Below are positions 48,927-51,676 of a DNA stretch of 51,676 nucleotides, piece by piece. Where the stretch lies: positions 1 to 51,676 of the forward strand of contig JAJFVE010000134.1 in assembly GCA_021371965.1 (NCBI GenBank), given 5' to 3'. This DNA comes from Planctomycetaceae bacterium (lineage in GTDB: Bacteria > Planctomycetota > Phycisphaerae > SM23-33). Position numbers and translations under genes: made by a program. Under the pieces are notes generated by a model. It had not been told where the DNA came from. It did not search any database and saw nothing but the letters and a program-made list of their open reading frames with translations. The first letter of the stretch is position 1. Each line of letters starts with the position of its first letter.

Positions 48927-49988
48927 TCAGCGTCTGCGGCGGCGGATGATCGCGGCGAGCCCGCCGATGCCCAGCAGCAGCATCGTAGCCGGTTCGGGAA
49001 CGATCTGCAGGCTGATGTAGCCTGGGTCCGCGGTGGTCGACAGTTCGAAAGACTTACCATCCGGAGCCGTGGGCAGGATGAAGTTGCTCAGGGTCGGCGT
49101 GCCGAAATTGCCGGCAAAGAGGCGGAAGCTGCCGCTGGTGGGCATTTCCGTATTGGCGAACTCGATCACGGTGCTGGGGCTGAGGTTCAGGCCGCCGGCG
49201 CCGATGGTGATCAGATCGCTGCTGCCCAAGTCGAACTTGAACTTGATGCCGGTGGTGCCAGTCAATCCGGCCAGATCCATCGCGCCATTGGGATCAAAGG
49301 TCAAGATGCCCGCGCCGGTCTTGGCCACGGTGCCAGCGCCCGAACCGGAGATCGTGCCCGAATAGACGCTGTTGGCTGCCAGGTCCATCGTCAACGTGCC
49401 GGTGAGGTTAGAGACCGTGCCGCTGCCAGAAAGGCTGGTGATCCGGGCACTGGAGAGATTCTGGATCGTTCCGCTCGAAAAAGACACGGCGGTAACGTTC
49501 GCGGCGATGGATGCACTGGAAAGATCCAGCACGCCGCCGAATACATCGACAAAACTATTGTTGGCATCTGCCGAACCGATTCCGTTCGTTATGCACGTTC
49601 CCCCTTGCACCTTCAATGTACCGGCCACCGAATAGGACTTGGGCTTGCCCAGCGTAATTGCTCCGGTACTGGTGAAAGTGCCACTCAATACCCAAAGGGT
49701 TCCGGAACCATTGAGTGAAGTACTCAGCCCAGTGTACCCGAGCGTCAGCCCGCCAACCGTATTCCCGATGGAAGAGACCGTTCCATCGAAATAGGCAGTC
49801 GAATTGGCGCCAATGTACCCGCCCATGTAGCCGCCCTGCCAATTGGCGATATCACTCCAATAGGTCTTGCCATCAGGGCGCGGGCTACCACCTGCGAAGC
49901 CGTAGTTGGCGGCCAAGACGTCGCCAACTGGAGCAAACAGAACAAAAACAGCCACAGTCGCCGCCAAAGATGAGAACTTCCTCAACAT
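48927..49988 (-). CDS. PEP-CTERM sorting-domain protein, beta-helix-like
   Basis: 353 residues from the ATG at 49988 (AGGA 9 nt upstream; the ATG at 49994 is too close). Signal peptide MLRKFSSLAATVAVFVLFAP to about VLA. Residues 30-320 are Gly/Ser/Thr-rich with short repeated strands (GTLTMDLAANSVYSG, GSGAGTVAKTGAGILTFD), like autotransporter-associated beta-helices; an N-terminal YWSDIANWQGG block is typical of planctomycete PEP-CTERM proteins. The C-terminus VPEPATMLLLGIGGLAAIIR followed by Arg residues is a full PEP-CTERM sorting signal, to be cut by exosortase. No exosortase gene is in the window. Probably an envelope or matrix protein. Confidence 0.9.
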   Translation of the reverse strand: MLRKFSSLAATVAVFVLFAPVGDVLAANYGFAGGSPRPDGKTYWSDIANWQGGYMGGYIGANSTAYFDGTVSSIGNTVGGLTLGYTGLSTSLNGSGTLWVLSGTFTSTGAITLGKPKSYSVAGTLKVQGGTCITNGIGSADANNSFVDVFGGVLDLSSASIAANVTAVSFSSGTIQNLSSARITSLSGSGTVSNLTGTLTMDLAANSVYSGTISGSGAGTVAKTGAGILTFDPNGAMDLAGLTGTTGIKFKFDLGSSDLITIGAGGLNLSPSTVIEFANTEMPTSGSFRLFAGNFGTPTLSNFILPTAPDGKSFELSTTADPGYISLQIVPEPATMLLLGIGGLAAIIRRRRR

Positions 49989-50269
49989 AGTCATCCGTCC
50001 TTTACAAGAAGAAACTATTCATACCAAAACGTTCGTCAGACTTGCCTCGCCTCCGTCTCGCTTGCTCCTAGATATGATTCGGCATCAAACGAGCACACGG
50101 GGCATTCTTGCCTTGTCGTACTATAACAGCGAGCAGGAAAATGTCAATACGTGGCCTCACGTTTTTTAACATCTTTTCGAAAATAGTTCTTATGGAGCGG
50201 TTGTTGCAGGCGGATCGGGATGACCTACCTGATGTCGCTCTGAGAACTGGCCGAACTACTAGGAGGCGA

Positions 50270-50626
50270 CAAGGAAGCACAACTGAGGCCGCCGCCCATT
50301 TCAGGCAGGCCATTAAAGCGAATCCCAACTGCGCGCGTGCGGCGACGAACTTGGCTGCGATTCTGATCACGGCCAAGGGGGCCGCGCCGGCAGAGTTGGC
50401 TGAGGGCTTGAGCCTCGCCCATCGCGCGGACAAGATCGAGAGCGGCAACCCCCACATCCTCTATACATTGGCCGCAGCCCATGCAGCCAATGGCCACTTT
50501 TCCGAGGCAGCGAACATTGCCTCGCAGGCGATCCCTCTTGCCTTGAAGATCGGCAACAACGCCCTGGCAGCGGAGCTGTCCGCTCGTACCAAGCAATACC
50601 AGACGCGAGCCGATCAAAGGCCCTGA
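50270..50626 (+). pseudogene. C-terminal remnant of a TPR protein
   Basis: In this frame TEAAAHFRQAIKANPNCARA, LAAILITAKGAAPAELAEGL, PHILYTLAAAHAANGHFSEA and LALKIGNNALAAELSARTKQ read as the last two to three TPR units and terminal helix of long planctomycete TPR proteins. Upstream sequence (to 50108) keeps the frame open but is unrelated, and no start with a ribosome-binding site stands out. I infer a truncated relic. Its stop overlaps the end of the convergent hydantoinase/oxoprolinase gene by 13 bp. Confidence 0.6.
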
Positions 50627-51676
50627 TGCGACAGCGCCGCCAGGTCGGGTCGGCCGGTCAGGCGGGCTTCGAGTTTGCGGCCGAGGAATAGCTGGCCGCC
50701 GTCGGCTACGGCGGCGACCTGGTCGTGCAGGAGGATCTCGACTCGGCGTTGGCTGGTTCCGGCGTGGGCGGCTAGTTCCCGCACATGGTGCTGCAGCAGG
50801 TCGATGGCGGCGTGCTGGGCGTCTTCGAGGTTCGAGAACGTGGCTGCGCCCGGCAAGCCTTCGAGCTGGTAACGGCCGAACTCGTTGGGGACGATCTCGA
50901 CGCGTTTCTGGATGAAGACCGAACTGGTGACGGCGCCGATGGCGTTGGCCACGTCGGCGTTGGGCGGGATGATGGCCTGCGTTTCCAGCAGGGCGGCGGC
51001 CTGAGGGAGGAAGAAGTGCACCGGCGCACCGATGCCGACGATGGGTCGCTTAAGCTGCACGCGCACGCGATAGCCCTCGCCGCCGCCGGCGAGCAGGTTG
51101 TTCACCAGGGCCATGCCCGCGGGGCTGAGATCGAGGGCGTTGGCGTCGACGTGCTCGTCCATCTGCTTCTTGAGCAGCTCCAGGGCGAGCATCCGCACGA
51201 ACAGATCGAGAGCGTCCTGGGCGAACTGCTGGAAGTCGAGCCCGGCCAGTGCTCCGTAAAGTTCGGTCATGCGGCGCGAAGCGGCGCCGTCCCAGAGGCT
51301 GACCTGTCCGGTCGCGTGCAGCAGATCGGTGGGCGTCAGACCGCAGCGCTGCACGATGTGGTTCTCCTCCAGGCGCGTCAGGGGCAGCAGCTCCCAGGCG
51401 ACGCAGTCGACGCGGCGGGCCAGTTCGTCCAGGCACAACGGGCCGCCGTGCAGGGGATCCATGATGGCGGCTTCGTGATCGCTCAGGGTCAGGCGGTGTT
51501 CGCGCCCGTTGAGGACCAGCATGTCCATGCCGCCTCTGGAGGTGTCGAACCAGTCCAGGCGCCGCTGGAGATAGTCGAGGGTGCGCCCGACGCCGTCATG
51601 ATGCGCGGCCAGCCAGGCCACCGGGGCGATGCGACGGGGGCCGATGCGGGTTCGCTGCTTTTCGTACGCGATCTGG
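50614..51676 (-). CDS. Hydantoinase/oxoprolinase family protein (5'-truncated by window)
   Basis: C-terminal 353 codons or so; the frame is open to the window edge and the start lies outside. Signatures of the HyuA/oxoprolinase alpha-like family: VGIGAPVHFFLPQAAALLET, IIPPNADVANAIGAVTSSVF and QKRVEIVPNEFGRYQLEGL. ATP-dependent hydrolysis of 5-oxoproline, hydantoin or related lactams is known for the family. The visible part covers the second actin-like ATPase lobe. Upstream helices (RMTELYGALAGLDFQQFAQD) differ from the textbook enzymes. An activator or acetone carboxylase-type role cannot be excluded. Confidence 0.75.
   Translation of the reverse strand, partial: QIAYEKQRTRIGPRRIAPVAWLAAHHDGVGRTLDYLQRRLDWFDTSRGGMDMLVLNGREHRLTLSDHEAAIMDPLHGGPLCLDELARRVDCVAWELLPLTRLEENHIVQRCGLTPTDLLHATGQVSLWDGAASRRMTELYGALAGLDFQQFAQDALDLFVRMLALELLKKQMDEHVDANALDLSPAGMALVNNLLAGGGEGYRVRVQLKRPIVGIGAPVHFFLPQAAALLETQAIIPPNADVANAIGAVTSSVFIQKRVEIVPNEFGRYQLEGLPGAATFSNLEDAQHAAIDLLQHHVRELAAHAGTSQRRVEILLHDQVAAVADGGQLFLGRKLEARLTGRPDLAALSHQGL

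Noticed and set aside
1..51676. tRNA or rRNA genes
   Set aside because: By eye I found no T-loop/acceptor pattern or rRNA motif; a tRNA scan would settle this.

Overview
The window is G+C-rich DNA with strong G/C third-position bias. The gene content fits a planctomycete, probably of the Phycisphaerae type. The clues are many secreted carbohydrate-active enzymes, Gfo/Idh/MocA and sugar-phosphate isomerase/epimerase paralogues, a PEP-CTERM protein, a planctomycete-type secreted protein at 46705 that I recall only from that phylum, and dense short palindromic repeats. An activating enzyme for glycyl-radical enzymes points to at least some anaerobic metabolism. The phylum assignment is inference, because no rRNA or phylogenetic marker alignment was possible. 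I saw no tRNA, rRNA, CRISPR array or transposase gene.

Layout. 1-3.0 kb: end of a GH29 alpha-L-fucosidase, then a secreted metallophosphoesterase-like protein that has lost most of its metal ligands. 3.1-9.5 kb (minus): RNase E/G with a DUF2344 partner, then an hpf / EIIA / HPr / Enzyme I regulatory-type PTS block without EIIB or EIIC. 9.8-12.6 kb (plus): HAD phosphatase, a GH20/GH84-like protein lacking its catalytic barrel, and an orphan glycyl-radical activase. 12.7-17.3 kb (minus): a six-hairpin glycosidase-like protein and a translationally coupled degenerate receiver/GGDEF pair. 17.4-20.9 kb (plus): a four-gene, stop/start-overlapping operon of a class 1 isoprenoid synthase-like protein, FtsX-type permease, LolD-type ATPase and SAM methyltransferase. 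21.0-24.5 kb (plus): HIT protein, dGTPase and a secreted unknown. 24.6-29.0 kb (minus): GH127 beta-L-arabinofuranosidase, SDR and 6-phosphogluconate dehydrogenase. 29.3-36.6 kb (plus): a sugar catabolic run (two TIM-barrel isomerases, MDR dehydrogenase, nitrilase-like hydrolase), a carboxylesterase and a B12-binding radical SAM protein. 36.7-41.9 kb: Gfo/Idh oxidoreductase, YkgJ-type Cys-cluster protein, an intact secreted metallophosphoesterase, and separate CoaB and CoaC. 42.0-46.3 kb (minus): housekeeping run pheA-tpiA-secG-yicC-gmk-rpoZ leading into coaC-coaB. 46.7-51.7 kb: a secreted protein interrupted by an amber codon, an OmpH-like lipoprotein, a PEP-CTERM protein, a TPR remnant and a hydantoinase/oxoprolinase cut by the window end.

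The most striking non-genic feature is a set of at least ten families of imperfect palindromic elements (about 55-190 bp). They fill most intergenic gaps and often reach into genes. One lies in frame inside the DUF2344 gene, one forms the C-terminus of the HAD protein, two supply the start and stop codons of dgt, one supplies the start region of the activase, and one occupies the junction between coaC and coaB.

The best candidates for something undescribed are the isoprenoid-synthase/ABC/methyltransferase operon, the gene-boundary-capturing repeats, the amber-interrupted secreted protein, and SecG fused to a periplasmic beta-sandwich-like domain.
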